A DNA stretch of 15,923 nucleotides from CANHEE01 sp049316985 (GCA_049316985.1 JBMOJB010000076.1:1-15923); one strand, 5' to 3'. Shown: positions 6,431 through 13,789, counted from the first letter of the stretch. Numbers and translations are program-made. Notes: generated by a model from the letters alone, not told the origin.

Positions 6431-7513
6431 TTGAAAAATACCTTGATTTCAGTACTTGTATTTGTATTATTTGCATCTTGTAGTAAAAAAGTTGAAAAGA
6501 TACAACCCTCATTCGGACGTATTACAGAGTCAGTATATGCATCAGGATTTATCAAAAGCAAAAATCAATATCAGGTCTTTAGTACTGTAAATGGTATACT
6601 TTTGAAAATGCTGGTTAAAGAAGGTGATATTGTTAAAAAAGGAGATCCGCTATTTATTATTCAGAACGAGGTTACAAAGTTGAATGCTGAAAATGCACAA
6701 CTTGCTGCTGACTTCGCTTCCGCAAATGTGAATGGCGACCGATTAAGAGAATCAAAAAGCAATATTGAATCCGCAAGGAGCAAAATGCTGAATGATTCGA
6801 TGCAATTGGAAAGACAACGCGCTTTGTGGAAACAACAAATTGGCTCCAGATTGCAAGTTGAGCAGCTGGAACTTGCGTTTACAACTTCAACCAATAATTA
6901 TAACGCAGCTCAATATCGATACAGTGACCTGAAAAAACAACTAAAACTTAACGCGGAACAGAGTAAAAAGCAGTTGTCGATTTCAAATAATATGATGCAG
7001 GATTATACCGTGCGAAGTTTGAGCAATGGGAAAGTATATCAGATCAATAAGGATGTCGGTGAATTGGTCAATACTCAAAGTCCATTGGCGATCATCGGCG
7101 ACGCGAATGATTTTATTGCCGAACTGCAAATTGACGAAACGGATATTGTCAGCGTAAAATTAGGACAATCGGTCTTTTTAACGATGGATAGCTACAAGAA
7201 TCAGGTTTTTGAAGCTAAAATTGCAAAATTGTACCCCTTGATGAACGAAAGGACCCGCACTTTTACCGCTGAAGCAGAATTTGTAGTCAGGCCGCCTGTT
7301 TTGTATCCTAATTTAAGTGCTGAAACCAATATTTTAATTCGGAGCAAAGAAAATGCGATGATCGTGCCGCGAGCTTATTTGCTGGAAGATTCGTTGCTGA
7401 TATTGGAAAACAAAGAAAGAGTCAAAGTGAAAACCGGATTGAAAGATTACCAGAAAGTGGAAATTATTAGTGGGATTCAAGGAACTGAAACACTTATAAA
7501 GCCGGAAAAATGA
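6431..7513 (+). CDS. Lipoprotein membrane-fusion (HlyD/MacA-like) adaptor of an ABC exporter
   Basis: This periplasmic adaptor should link the inner-membrane ABC pump encoded next to it to an outer-membrane channel. It has 360 residues. The start is a TTG at 6431: an in-frame stop at 6416-6418 leaves no ATG upstream, and the TTG opens a lipoprotein signal (MKNTLIS, hydrophobic core, L-F-A-S-C with lipidated Cys17). A biotinyl-lipoyl-like half follows (VNGILLKMLVKEGDIVKKGDPL, about 53-74), then a helical, polar hairpin of about 80-185, the second lipoyl half (SNGKVYQINKDVGELV, about 198-213) and a beta-barrel (AELQIDETDIV onward). Its stop overlaps the permease start by 4 nt (ATGA). The substrate is unknown. 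No outer-membrane TolC-like gene is nearby. Confidence 0.88.
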   Translation: MKNTLISVLVFVLFASCSKKVEKIQPSFGRITESVYASGFIKSKNQYQVFSTVNGILLKMLVKEGDIVKKGDPLFIIQNEVTKLNAENAQLAADFASANVNGDRLRESKSNIESARSKMLNDSMQLERQRALWKQQIGSRLQVEQLELAFTTSTNNYNAAQYRYSDLKKQLKLNAEQSKKQLSISNNMMQDYTVRSLSNGKVYQINKDVGELVNTQSPLAIIGDANDFIAELQIDETDIVSVKLGQSVFLTMDSYKNQVFEAKIAKLYPLMNERTRTFTAEAEFVVRPPVLYPNLSAETNILIRSKENAMIVPRAYLLEDSLLILENKERVKVKTGLKDYQKVEIISGIQGTETLIKPEK

Positions 7514-8769
7514 ACTACGCCTTGTTAGTTAAAATCGCCAAATCATTAATTTTGGCACGTTGGCGGCAATCCCTTGTCGCTTCAATAGGAGTGACCTTCA
7601 GTATTACCATGTTCATCGTGCTGTTGGGATTTATGAACGGACTGAATGACTTGCTGGATGGTTTGGTAGTAAATAGAACACCTCATGTTCGAATTTACAA
7701 TGATATACTGCCCAATCCGAACCAGCCTTTGTTGATTTCTCCAAGTTACAAAAATGATTATAATTTTATTAGTTCCGTAAAATCGAGTGGAGGCCGTCCC
7801 GAGATCTACAATAGTTCGGCAATCATGGAAGCGATGAAAAAGGATTCTCGTGTATTGGGTCTATCTCCAAAGATAACATCACCCGTTTTGTACAATAGCG
7901 GCACGATTGACATCACGGGCGTCGTTAGTGGAATTGATGTAATCGCCGAAAGTGAATTATTTTTTTTTAAGGATTATGTGCGGGCTGGAAATGTGATGGA
8001 CCTCAAAAACATCAGCAATAGCATTATATTGGGAAAAGGTGTGGCTTCCAAATTGCTCGCAGAAATTGGCGATGTTGTACAAGTGACTACTTCTAAAGGT
8101 GATCGCTTGCCACTGAAAGTCGTTGGTTTGTTTCAGTCCGGAATTCAAGATTTTGACAAGGTGCAGAGCTATGCTTCAATAAGTACCGCACAAAAGCTGC
8201 TTGGCAAGCCGAATAGCTACATCACCGATATACAGATCAAATTGAAAGACATCAAACTCGCGCCCACTGTGGCCAAGGAATGTCGCCAGAAGTTTGAAGC
8301 GGATGCGGAAGATATTCAATCTGCCAACTCACAATTTGAAACCGGCAGTTTTGTGCGCACCTTGATTTCCTATGCGGTGGGCATTACTTTGTTGGTCGTT
8401 GCCGGATTTGGTATTTACAATATTTTGAATATGATGATTTATGAAAAAATGGACTCCATCGCTATTTTGAAAGCAACCGGTTTTTCAGGTGCTGATGTTC
8501 GTAAAATATTCATAGGTATTGCTTTAGCTATTGGCTTATTCGGTGGATTTTTGGGTTTGGTTTTTGGATTTTTGCTGTCATTAGCGATAGATCAAATTCC
8601 TTTCAATACGGCATCATTACCTACTATCACGACTTATCCTGTTAACTATAGTCCCGCTTTTTACTTCATTGGGATTTCATTTTCTCTCGTCACGACTTAT
8701 CTGGCCGGGTACTTTCCGGCCAGAAAAGCAAGTAAAATCGACCCTGTGGTCATCATCAGGGGGAAATAA
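7510..8769 (+). CDS. ABC transporter permease, FtsX/MacB (LolC/E-like) family
   Basis: This inner-membrane permease subunit has 419 residues with the four-helix plan of type VII (MacB/LolCDE) transporters: one N-terminal membrane segment (about 22-46), a large periplasmic domain (about 47-280), then three segments at about 285-308, 331-357 and 383-403. The cytoplasmic coupling stretch between the second and third segments reads E-K-M-D-S-I-A-I-L-K-A-T-G-F-S, typical of FtsX-like domains, and the C-terminus P-A-R-K-A-S-K-I-D-P-V-V-I-I-R-G is the usual family ending. It starts with a 4-nt overlap with the adaptor and ends 1 nt before the ATPase. The order adaptor-permease-ATPase resembles DevBCA-type exporters; the periplasmic domain alone does not show whether lipids, lipoproteins, peptides or drugs are moved. 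Confidence 0.93.
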   Translation: MNYALLVKIAKSLILARWRQSLVASIGVTFSITMFIVLLGFMNGLNDLLDGLVVNRTPHVRIYNDILPNPNQPLLISPSYKNDYNFISSVKSSGGRPEIYNSSAIMEAMKKDSRVLGLSPKITSPVLYNSGTIDITGVVSGIDVIAESELFFFKDYVRAGNVMDLKNISNSIILGKGVASKLLAEIGDVVQVTTSKGDRLPLKVVGLFQSGIQDFDKVQSYASISTAQKLLGKPNSYITDIQIKLKDIKLAPTVAKECRQKFEADAEDIQSANSQFETGSFVRTLISYAVGITLLVVAGFGIYNILNMMIYEKMDSIAILKATGFSGADVRKIFIGIALAIGLFGGFLGLVFGFLLSLAIDQIPFNTASLPTITTYPVNYSPAFYFIGISFSLVTTYLAGYFPARKASKIDPVVIIRGK

Positions 8770-8770
8770 T

Positions 8771-9445
8771 ATGGCTAAGGTGATTCTTCAAGCAGAAAAT
8801 ATCATTAAGTACTTTAAAGATCCGGTAAGGGTAAGTGCTTTGAATGATATTTCTTTTACCATAAATAAAGGCGAATTTGTATCCATTACCGGAAAATCAG
8901 GTTGCGGAAAGTCGACACTGCTGTATATTCTTTCAACAATGGACACAGATTATGAAGGGAAATTATTTATCGATGCTGAGTTGATGCGCGACAAGTCCGA
9001 AAGTCAGCTTGCCCGCATTCGCAACGAAAAGATTGGTTTTGTTTTTCAGTTTCACTACCTGCTGAACGAGTTTTCTGTTTTGCAAAATGTGATGCTTCCG
9101 GGACTCAAATTGCAGAAATATTCCAACAAAGAAGTTGAGCACCGCGCGATGGAAAGGCTAAAAACGTTGGGAATTGAGCAATTGGCGATGAAAAAGGCCA
9201 ATCAATTGTCGGGTGGAGAAAAACAACGGGTTGCGATAGCTCGTGCATTGATCAACGACCCGCTCATCATTATGGGTGATGAACCTACCGGCAATCTGGA
9301 TAAAAAGAATACCGATATCGTCTTCGATATCTTCAAGCAGCTGTCAGAAGAATTCAACCAGACCCTTTTGGTCGTAACCCACGATCAGAATTTCGCTGAC
9401 AAAACACATAGGATTATAGAGATGGAAGATGGAAGAGTGCTTTGA
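8771..9445 (+). CDS. ABC transporter ATP-binding protein (LolD/MacB-type)
   Basis: This is the cytoplasmic ATPase of the exporter, 224 residues from the ATG at 8771; an in-frame ATG at 8669 lies deep inside the permease and is rejected. All nucleotide-binding motifs are present: Walker A GKSGCGKST (41-49), Q-loop Gln93, signature LSGGE (146-150), Walker B LIIMGDE (165-171), D-loop NLD (175-177) and switch His204. The sequence around the signature and D-loop (QLSGGEKQRVAIARAL; DEPTGNLD) is that of the LolD/MacB/FtsE group, matching the FtsX-like permease. A single base separates it from the permease stop, so the three genes form one translation-coupled operon. Confidence 0.96.
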   Translation: MAKVILQAENIIKYFKDPVRVSALNDISFTINKGEFVSITGKSGCGKSTLLYILSTMDTDYEGKLFIDAELMRDKSESQLARIRNEKIGFVFQFHYLLNEFSVLQNVMLPGLKLQKYSNKEVEHRAMERLKTLGIEQLAMKKANQLSGGEKQRVAIARALINDPLIIMGDEPTGNLDKKNTDIVFDIFKQLSEEFNQTLLVVTHDQNFADKTHRIIEMEDGRVL

Positions 9446-9490
9446 TATTAGAAATGGTCACGGAGCTACGTAACTTGTAACCCAATTATT

Positions 9491-9510
9491 TTACTAAATG
9501 GATTTAGTAA
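9491..9510. repeat. Perfect palindrome TTACTAAAT-GG-ATTTAGTAA
   Basis: Nine-base arms flank a GG centre. It lies 46 bp after the ABC ATPase gene and 36 bp before the -33 box of the toxin-antitoxin promoter. It could end the ABC transcript, although only a short TTTG follows, or serve as a protein-binding site. Another inverted repeat follows within 5 bp. Confidence 0.7.
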
Positions 9511-9514
9511 TTTG

Positions 9515-9532
9515 TCAACTATTTTGAGTTGA
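9515..9532. repeat. Inverted repeat TCAACT-N6-AGTTGA
   Basis: Six-base arms (9515-9520 and 9527-9532) enclose ATTTTG. It lies immediately upstream of the TTTG box at 9546. Toxin-antitoxin operons often bind their own gene products at such palindromes, so an operator role is possible; nothing in the antitoxin sequence proves DNA binding. Confidence 0.55.
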
Positions 9533-9545
9533 GGCTAACGTTGCT

Positions 9546-9576
9546 TTTGAAATCTCCTAAATAACTACTATTTTTG
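9546..9576 (+). promoter_or_regulatory. Consensus Bacteroidota promoter for the PIN toxin module
   Basis: TTTG at 9546-9549, a spacer of exactly 19 nt, and TATTTTTG at 9569-9576 reproduce the TTTG-N19-TAnnTTTG consensus without a mismatch. Transcription would start near 9583 and give a leader of about 65 nt before the antitoxin-like gene. A small inverted repeat TTTCA-AAG-TGAAA (9605-9617) lies within that leader. Confidence 0.8.
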
Positions 9577-9647
9577 TTAATCAGGATTGAAATTGTCTAT
9601 TCAGTTTCAAAGTGAAATTATTGTTTTAGTAAAACACATTCAAGAAC

Positions 9648-9869
9648 ATGACTCAAATTAAGGCACCTTTGTCAAATATGCAAATGGAACTTCTGAAGCT
9701 ATATAGTGCGGGTGTTCCAGATGAATATTTAGACGATATCAAAATCCTGCTTGCAAAGTTTTTATTTGCAAAAGCAAGGGCCAAAGCTGATCTTATTTGG
9801 CAGGATAAATTATACAACGATGAAATAATTGAAAAACTTATTGCAGAACAGCTGAATATTAAGCAGTGA
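9648..9869 (+). CDS. Small antitoxin-like protein paired with PIN toxin
   Basis: This 73-residue protein is almost entirely helical in appearance and charged. Features are M-Q-M-E-L-L-K-L-Y near the N-terminus, a D-D-I-K-I-L-L-A-K-F-L helix, K-A-R-A-K-A-D-L-I-W at about 41-50, and a C-terminal E-I-I-E-K-L-I-A-E-Q helix. This pattern (a leucine-rich helix, then KA..KAD..W) is what I associate with small proteins encoded just before COG1569-type PIN toxins in Bacteroidota and Cyanobacteria, but I cannot name a Pfam family. No classical AbrB, RHH or HTH motif is obvious. Its stop overlaps the toxin start by 4 nt (GTGA), and a consensus promoter lies upstream. The antitoxin role is inferred from this position and arrangement. 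Confidence 0.75.
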   Translation: MTQIKAPLSNMQMELLKLYSAGVPDEYLDDIKILLAKFLFAKARAKADLIWQDKLYNDEIIEKLIAEQLNIKQ

Positions 9870-10261
9870 ACATAATTTTAGATACCAATATTTTAGTTCG
9901 TGCAATTTCTTCGCGATCATTTTCGAGTTGGGTATTTGATGCTCTATTTGACGGCAAATATGATTTGTTCGTTTCTACTGATATTCTTTTGGAATATCAT
10001 GAAATATTAACAAAAATATATGATGCTGAAATTGCTGACTTAGTTACCGGTTCGATAATTTTATTGCCAAACGTCTACAGAACGGAGGTCTATTTTGATA
10101 TGCGTTTGATTTCAGTTGATATGGATGATAATAAGTTTGTTAATTGTGCTTTTGCTTCTAATGCAGATTACATCGTCAGCGACGACAAACATTTTTCAAT
10201 TCTCAAAAATATTGCATTCCCTAAAATAAATTCTTTGAGCTATTTGATTTTAAAGAATTGA
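9866..10261 (+). CDS. PIN-domain toxin-like ribonuclease (COG1569 type)
   Basis: The 131-residue protein starts with GTG inside the antitoxin stop (GTGA overlap). PIN domains are Mg-dependent RNases; toxin members of this family are held inactive by the partner. Acidic catalytic-type residues are all present: Asp6 in the opening I-L-D-T-N strand, Glu43 in L-L-E-Y-H-E, D87-D88-N in D-M-D-D-N-K-F-V-N-C-A, Asp101 in A-D-Y-I-V-S, and D106-D107. The layout D-x-D-N-x-F-x-x-C-A then A-D-x-x-V-S-x-D is the signature of the 'putative toxin, PIN family' group. The gene seems intact. It and its partner look more AT-rich than the aromatic catabolism genes, consistent with acquisition. Confidence 0.87.
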   Translation: MNIILDTNILVRAISSRSFSSWVFDALFDGKYDLFVSTDILLEYHEILTKIYDAEIADLVTGSIILLPNVYRTEVYFDMRLISVDMDDNKFVNCAFASNADYIVSDDKHFSILKNIAFPKINSLSYLILKN

Positions 10262-10388
10262 TGGACTACTAAATCAACGAGTTCTGTGTGCTCTCCAATG
10301 ATTTTTCAGCGTTTCAGAAATGGAATCGTCTCGTAACATTTTTTGACCTTAGGGCCTTACTGGATTTGGTAATATTACTATCAAATAA
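10262..10388. other. Non-coding spacer after the PIN toxin
   Basis: This is part of the 195-bp space between the convergent toxin gene and the T9SS-sorted protein gene. I see no supported gene here; the only ORF with an ATG is 21 codons on the - strand (10274-10339). The right half of the space is occupied by the large hairpin. Confidence 0.5.
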
Positions 10389-10437
10389 AAATAGCCACGA
10401 AGACACGAAATTAGCTTTCGTGCATTCGTGGCTATTT
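10389..10437. terminator. Large nested hairpin between convergent genes (likely terminator)
   Basis: An outer 13-bp perfect stem (10389-10401 with 10425-10437; GCCACGAA / TTCGTGGC in its inner part) is continued, after a 2x2 internal mismatch, by a 7-bp inner stem CACGAAA / TTTCGTG (10404-10410 with 10416-10422) with loop TTAGC. On the - strand it is followed by TTTTTATTTG, so it should end the transcript of the Asp-box gene, whose stop is 20 bp away. It may also block read-through from the toxin gene. CACGAA recurs at an 8-bp pitch within each arm. Confidence 0.85.
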
Positions 10438-10456
10438 ATAAACCAGTATTAAAAAT

Positions 10457-11761
10457 CTAATCTTTGTTAACTACAATTCGCTGTGTGAATTGCTCATTAG
10501 CAGAGCTTATAGTAATGAAATATACCCCATTCGGTTCGCCGATTTCCATTTCGCTGAATTTATCTGTGCATTTCAACACTTTTATTTTTTGTCCCTGAAT
10601 ATTGCTCAGGGTAATAGTTGCAGATGTGAACTCTGTCTTTGAAAGGTCAATCAATAACTTACCCGACACTGGATTTGGGTAGAGCTTGCATTGGCTGAGT
10701 GGCGACTCATCTTTAATTGAAAGGACTTGTGGGTTCCATTTGTAAATCCCGCCTGTGGTTCTAGGATTTCCTCCAGCGTAACCCGTGTAAATGTCTTTGA
10801 ATGCTAAGCCGTAATACTGATTATCAGCGTCAATCGCTACCCAGTTTACTCCTTTGTCTTTGGAGTAAGAACTTTTCACGCTGCTGTTAGAATTCGCAGC
10901 AACAAAAATATTTGTTCCGGGAATTGAGGTCAAGACGTTGGTTGGCGAAGGGCCAATCGGGGCATAAATGTCCCAGGTGTCCCCGCCATCGGTGGACTTA
11001 TACATTAAACCATTGCTAGCGACAGCCAGTCCGGTCAATTTATCATCGAGAAAGCTGATACCGTATATTTGCAGGGTAGAGTCAATATTGGACTTTTTCC
11101 AGCTTAATCCTCTGTTGGTGGATTTATATAAAAATCCATTGACTGTTGGAAACCAAACCGTATTTCCCTTTACTACTAAGGGATCATAATTGTAGTAAGT
11201 ACCATTATTGAGATTTTCGTTGGGTGGGATATTGGCGTTTGGAGTCCGGTTCCAGGTGTTTCCTCCATCTGTAGTAGTATAGATTTCGTTGACATTATTA
11301 ATAGGGTCGCCGAAAACCAGTCCATTCATCGCGTCCCAGAAGTAGATGGCGTTGGGGAAAGAGCTTGCACCTGCAAAAACTGTTCCTACCCCTTGTTGAA
11401 CCCAGGTTGCACCTCCGTCGATAGTCTTCAATACAGCACCCGCAGCTGCAGGATTTGCATAAACACTCACATATGCAATTTTATCACTTACGGCCGCAAT
11501 ACCACTGAAATATTGTTTTGCCCCCATTTCTTTGATGGTTCCTTTTTTAAATGTAGCGCCGCCGTCGGTACTGACAGCAAATTCATGAGTTGGAGAGGAA
11601 GATCCACTCACACACCAGACTATATTTTTGTCAACGATTGATATTTTTTCAACGTTGACAGCAGTTTTTAGAAAACCTGCATTTTGAGCAGTCCAGGATT
11701 GCGCATGAAGTCCTGTACTGATTACTAAAACCGAGAGAAATAGAAGTATTTGTTTTTTCAT
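10457..11761 (-). CDS. Secreted Asp-box (BNR/sortilin-like) protein with T9SS type A sorting domain
   Basis: The 434-residue protein has a signal peptide (MKKQILLFLSVLVISTGLHA, cleavage before Gln21). The body holds repeated Asp-box motifs S/T-x-D-G-G-x-T-W/F: STDGGATF, TIDGGATW, TTDGGNTW, degenerate STNRGLSW, STDGGDTW and SKDKGVNW, spaced as in a beta-propeller of the sialidase/sortilin/YCF48 type. No catalytic sialidase arginine triad is evident, so it is more likely a binding or structural propeller. Residues 360-434 form a type A C-terminal sorting domain (LYPNP start, ITLSNIQGQKIKVL, GVYFITI, QRIVV end), so it should be exported across the outer membrane by the type IX system and anchored or released. 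It stands alone, convergent with the toxin module; no perfect promoter was found. Confidence 0.9.
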   Translation of the reverse strand: MKKQILLFLSVLVISTGLHAQSWTAQNAGFLKTAVNVEKISIVDKNIVWCVSGSSSPTHEFAVSTDGGATFKKGTIKEMGAKQYFSGIAAVSDKIAYVSVYANPAAAGAVLKTIDGGATWVQQGVGTVFAGASSFPNAIYFWDAMNGLVFGDPINNVNEIYTTTDGGNTWNRTPNANIPPNENLNNGTYYNYDPLVVKGNTVWFPTVNGFLYKSTNRGLSWKKSNIDSTLQIYGISFLDDKLTGLAVASNGLMYKSTDGGDTWDIYAPIGPSPTNVLTSIPGTNIFVAANSNSSVKSSYSKDKGVNWVAIDADNQYYGLAFKDIYTGYAGGNPRTTGGIYKWNPQVLSIKDESPLSQCKLYPNPVSGKLLIDLSKTEFTSATITLSNIQGQKIKVLKCTDKFSEMEIGEPNGVYFITISSANEQFTQRIVVNKD

Positions 11762-11886
11762 TTTTTTAAGAATTTAATTTTATAAAGGTTGATTATTTCC
11801 AATTAGAAGATTAAAAGTAATATTTATTTTGAAATACTACACATTTAACTTTAAAATTTGAATAATTTTTATTGTAAATAAAGCAT

Positions 11887-11894
11887 TACTTTTG
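11887..11894 (+). promoter_or_regulatory. Perfect -7 box (TACTTTTG) just before the DEAD-box gene
   Basis: TACTTTTG matches TAnnTTTG fully and lies 14 nt before the ATG, so the transcript would have a leader of only about 8 nt. No TTTG lies at the right -33 distance (the nearest is 26 nt upstream), so the match is one-sided. Confidence 0.55.
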
Positions 11895-11908
11895 CAAAAA
11901 ACAGCGCA

Positions 11909-13147
11909 ATGAAGTTTGACGACTACCATATTTCCAACCGAATCAAACTGAATCTGGAGATGGCCGGATTCAAGCGGCCGACAGATATTCAGTTTAAAGC
12001 AATTCCTTCCATCATGAATGGAGAAGATGTTTTGGCCATTGCACAGACCGGAACCGGGAAAACAGCTGCTTTTGCGATACCGATTCTCAATAAACTAAGC
12101 GATGATATACATGCCGGAAAAGAAAAGGAAGGTGTGCGCTGTATCGTGATGGTGCCAACACGCGAACTGGCGATGCAAATCGCTGAAGTATTTAATAAAC
12201 TGGGAAAAGGAACGGACGTCAAAACACTTTGCTTGTATGGAGGGGTCGATCAGGACAGACAAATTGAGCGCATCATACAAGGGGTAGATATCCTGATAGC
12301 TACTCCCGGTCGAATGTTTGATATGATTTATCAAAAGCACTTGAAAATTACACAGGTAGAAATTCTCGTGCTCGATGAAGCTGATAGAATGCTGGATCTA
12401 GGATTCTATAAAGACATACAGGACGTCAAGAAATTCTTACCCAAACGGCATCAGACTTTGTTCTTTTCGGCAACGATCAATGAAAAAATCAAAGACGTCG
12501 CCTATTCTCTGGTCAGAAATCCGATACGGATTCAAGTTTCACCCAAAGATCCTGTCGCCAAGAATATCAATCATTCCATTATGTATGTCGGAATGGATGA
12601 TAAGCGGTTTTTTCTCGAAAGGATCATTAATAGTCATCCGGAAAGTAAGATTCTCGTTTTCGTAAGAACTAAAGTTCGGGCAGAGCGGGTAAAAGCGGCT
12701 ATGGAGCGTGTGGATATTATGTCAGAAACCATTCATGGCGACAAAGAACAAGTGCAACGAACGGAAGTTATGGCTAATTTCCGAAGTGGCGATTTGAAAG
12801 TACTTATTGCTACCGATGTCAGCGCCCGCGGTATTGATATTTCTGATGTTGAATACGTAGTCAATTATGATATGCCGGACGTGGCAGAAAATTATGTGCA
12901 TCGCGTGGGACGAACGGGTCGAGGCACCAAAAAAGGCTTTGCCGTTTCGTTTTGCAGTCCTGAAGAGATGCCATTACTTGCTGATATTCAAAAATATACC
13001 GGCACTAAAATTTCTGTATTGGATATTGATGAAAATTCATATCGCGAAACTGTCGATTTCAGTCTCGATACTACTAGTTCCGATCTAAAAAGATTGTTGC
13101 TGGAGGTAGAAGAATTTGAAAGTAAGAAGAAAAAGAAAAAAAAGTAA
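11909..13147 (+). CDS. DEAD-box ATP-dependent RNA helicase, RhlE-like
   Basis: This cytoplasmic RNA helicase has 412 residues. All superfamily 2 motifs are in order: Q motif with TDIQFKAIP (25-33), motif I AQTGTGKT (45-52), Ia PTRELA (83-88), Ib TPGR (132-135), II DEAD (156-159), III SAT (187-189), V with ATDVSARGID (301-310), and VI HRVGRTGR (331-338). It likely acts in ribosome assembly or RNA turnover. Unlike many RhlE proteins it has no long basic extension, only seven lysines directly before the stop. These are encoded by an A-rich stretch ending in a run of eight A (13136-13143), a possible slippage site. The gene has a perfect -7 box close to its start and is followed after 31 bp by a small exported protein gene. 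Confidence 0.95.
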   Translation: MKFDDYHISNRIKLNLEMAGFKRPTDIQFKAIPSIMNGEDVLAIAQTGTGKTAAFAIPILNKLSDDIHAGKEKEGVRCIVMVPTRELAMQIAEVFNKLGKGTDVKTLCLYGGVDQDRQIERIIQGVDILIATPGRMFDMIYQKHLKITQVEILVLDEADRMLDLGFYKDIQDVKKFLPKRHQTLFFSATINEKIKDVAYSLVRNPIRIQVSPKDPVAKNINHSIMYVGMDDKRFFLERIINSHPESKILVFVRTKVRAERVKAAMERVDIMSETIHGDKEQVQRTEVMANFRSGDLKVLIATDVSARGIDISDVEYVVNYDMPDVAENYVHRVGRTGRGTKKGFAVSFCSPEEMPLLADIQKYTGTKISVLDIDENSYRETVDFSLDTTSSDLKRLLLEVEEFESKKKKKKK

Positions 13148-13178
13148 TACTAATACCAATATTTTCAACTCCATCCGC

Positions 13179-13619
13179 ATGGCTCCAATAGTGAAACAAT
13201 TGCTTTTAGTTTCTGTCTATCTGGGTTTGTTTACTTCAATCTCGGCACAAGCATTTACAAAAATTGAATTTAACTCGCAGACAAGAGGCTATCAGAAAAG
13301 TGTGGTTTTTGAAAAATCAACTGTCCACTTCGTATTGAACAGCATAAGCGAAAAGAAAGATACGACATTTCCAATCGCAAAAAAAGACTGGCTCAGACTT
13401 CATTCTCTAGTAAAAAATATGCCTTTGAAAGATCTGCCCGATTGGAAAGGCAGTACTGAAGGCAGCGCCACTGACCGCGCACTCGCGTCAACTATAACAA
13501 TCGTCACAAAGAATAATACCTATACATCGCAGACATTCGACAATTATCAAGCGCCAAAAAAGCTGCTTCCGATCATGGCAATCGTCAGGAAGTATTCCCA
13601 AAGCGCATTATCTGATTAA
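13179..13619 (+). CDS. Small exported protein of unknown function
   Basis: The protein has 146 residues from the ATG at 13179. The same frame is open back to an ATG at 13116 inside the helicase gene, but the later ATG opens directly with a signal peptide (MAPIVKQLLLVSV, then S-I-S-A-Q-A at the likely cleavage site near residue 24), so it is preferred. The mature part has about 120 residues, starts with a beta-strand-like F-T-K-I-E-F-N-S-Q-T-R-G-Y and is rich in Lys, Ser and Thr. It carries no cysteines, so disulphides or lipidation are excluded. I recognise no family. It is probably periplasmic or surface-bound and lies 31 bp after the helicase, with which it may share a transcript. Confidence 0.8.
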   Translation: MAPIVKQLLLVSVYLGLFTSISAQAFTKIEFNSQTRGYQKSVVFEKSTVHFVLNSISEKKDTTFPIAKKDWLRLHSLVKNMPLKDLPDWKGSTEGSATDRALASTITIVTKNNTYTSQTFDNYQAPKKLLPIMAIVRKYSQSALSD

Positions 13620-13634
13620 TCCGAAATGATCTAA

Positions 13635-13757
13635 CTATGGGTAAGTCCTCATTTGTTTATTTTTGCCAAACGCAAAATACATAATAGGAAATATCGTAAT
13701 GGCGAATATTGCTGCTAAAACGACAGCTAATAGGTGAATAATCTTTTCAGTTTTCAT
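13635..13757 (-). CDS. Predicted 40-residue single-pass membrane protein (small ORF)
   Basis: A 40-codon ORF starts with ATG at 13757 and stops with TAG at 13637-13635. The product begins MKTEKIIH, continues with a strongly hydrophobic stretch of about 22 residues (LLAVVLAAIFAITIFPIMYF) and ends in a basic tail with GKNKQ and RTYP. This is a textbook small membrane protein with cytoplasm-type charges at both ends, so topology is uncertain. Support for expression is a perfect TAnnTTTG box (13790-13797, - strand) placed to give a leader of about 26 nt, with an A-rich region just before the ATG. It is tail-to-tail with the exported protein gene (15 bp between stop codons) and downstream of ahcY in the same direction, beyond the ahcY terminator. 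I do not recognise a family. Confidence 0.6.
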   Translation of the reverse strand: MKTEKIIHLLAVVLAAIFAITIFPIMYFAFGKNKQMRTYP

Positions 13758-13789
13758 TTTTTGTGGTTTATTTTTGTTTATTATTCCTG

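Noticed and set aside
8669..8770. Longer start for the ABC ATPase
   Set aside because: The extension lies inside the permease gene in another frame and precedes the normal LolD-like N-terminus; ATG 8771 fits the 1-nt gene spacing.
10274..10339. 21-codon - strand ORF after the PIN toxin
   Set aside because: Too short, with no promoter box or recognised family; kept only as a note because its codons look unusually protein-like.
10457..11761. Sialidase activity for the Asp-box protein
   Set aside because: Asp boxes alone mark a beta-propeller; the arginine triad and catalytic Tyr/Glu context of sialidases could not be identified.
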